Source: an uncultured Mollicutes bacterium (GTDB taxonomy: Bacteria > Bacillota_I > Bacilli_A > ML615J-28 > CAG-313). Taken from it: 64,000 nucleotides of DNA. Positions 63,918-64,000 of this stretch are shown piece by piece. The position numbers and the translations under genes were made by a program. The stretch spans positions 1 through 64,000 of the forward strand of contig UQBM01000009.1 of assembly GCA_900539265.1 (NCBI GenBank), in the 5' to 3' direction. The first letter of the stretch is position 1, and each line of letters begins with the position of its first letter. Below the pieces are notes generated by a model. The model was not told the DNA's origin. It saw only the letters and a list, made by a program, of their open reading frames with translations, and searched no databases.

Positions 63918-64000
63918 AATAGTGTGGGGAAACTCATGCTCTAAGATAGTTAAATAGATTACCTTAAAGTATTTAGAATTAAATAGGGAAAGAAATTATT

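Larger units (their letters stand above)
63672..64000. other. Gene-free 3' end of window
   Basis: No reading frame of note. It contains small dyads (GATTTT/AAAATC near 63718-63735), a terminator at 63743-63768, two near-identical short repeats at 63799-63875 and a strong promoter at 63889-63917 whose product runs off the window. Confidence 0.5.

Noticed and set aside
63925..64000. RNase P RNA (rnpB)
   Set aside because: Only a partial resemblance to the first conserved region, with mismatches and no room for the preceding stems after the predicted start; not annotated as such.

Overview
The window is very AT-rich (about 70-75% A+T by eye) and reads as the chromosome of a low-GC Gram-positive-type bacterium. 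The best guess is an uncultured, probably gut-associated member of Bacilli near the Mollicutes/RF39/Acholeplasmatales groups. The reasons are Sec/lipobox lipoproteins in place of outer-membrane proteins, InlB-type (Listeria-Bacteroides) and BspA-type repeats, a textbook CIRCE operator before a ClpB that lacks its N-domain (as in mycoplasmas), YwaF-like membrane proteins, and TTGACA-17-TATAAT promoters. Trp is read from TGG and the genes are full length under the standard code, but TGA is almost absent as a stop (1 of about 40 genes, and that one is TGA-TAA). The exact lineage is inference.

Layout. 258-1863 (minus): two overlapping YwaF-like membrane protein genes. 1879-2483: gene-free. 2542-33972: one apparent 31.4-kb co-directional unit holding an InlB-type lipoprotein, a complete oligopeptide ABC importer (oppA-B-C-D-F), a small membrane protein, a 2483-residue cell-surface subtilisin-like protease carrying BspA-type leucine-rich repeats, and four more large lipoproteins or membrane proteins built from Ig-like and InlB-type modules. 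I read it as a surface machine that captures and cuts protein and imports the peptides. 34155-36606: an extended SDR/epimerase (minus) diverging from an orphan tryptophan synthase beta gene. 36841-41414: an ECF sigma factor with a sigma-W-type promoter of its own, a single-pass membrane protein (candidate anti-sigma) and a secreted metzincin-type zinc protease. 41576-46104: a lipoprotein, then a MarR regulator with a palindromic operator, a MacB-like ABC transporter, a lipoprotein and a small membrane protein.

46243-53017: HrcA-type (CIRCE) clpB, an AlkD-like DNA glycosylase, tRNA-Arg(CCT) and a heterodimeric ABC exporter. 53068-54696: a MerR regulator diverging from a DUF4097 lipoprotein, with a 19-bp-spacer promoter and an inverted repeat between them. 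54701-58264: a PlsC acyltransferase, a broken SPL-type radical SAM gene, a lipid kinase and an mntP gene interrupted at a T10 tract. 58332-62196: an NahK-like sugar 1-kinase, galU, uppP and a GlmU-like uridylyltransferase without its acetyltransferase half; together these look like a GlcNAc salvage route to UDP-sugars and cell-envelope precursors. 62269-63671: a DUF2130 protein with a PD-(D/E)xK-like motif and tRNA-Ser(GGA). The last 330 bases hold a terminator, two near-identical short repeats and a strong promoter pointing out of the window.
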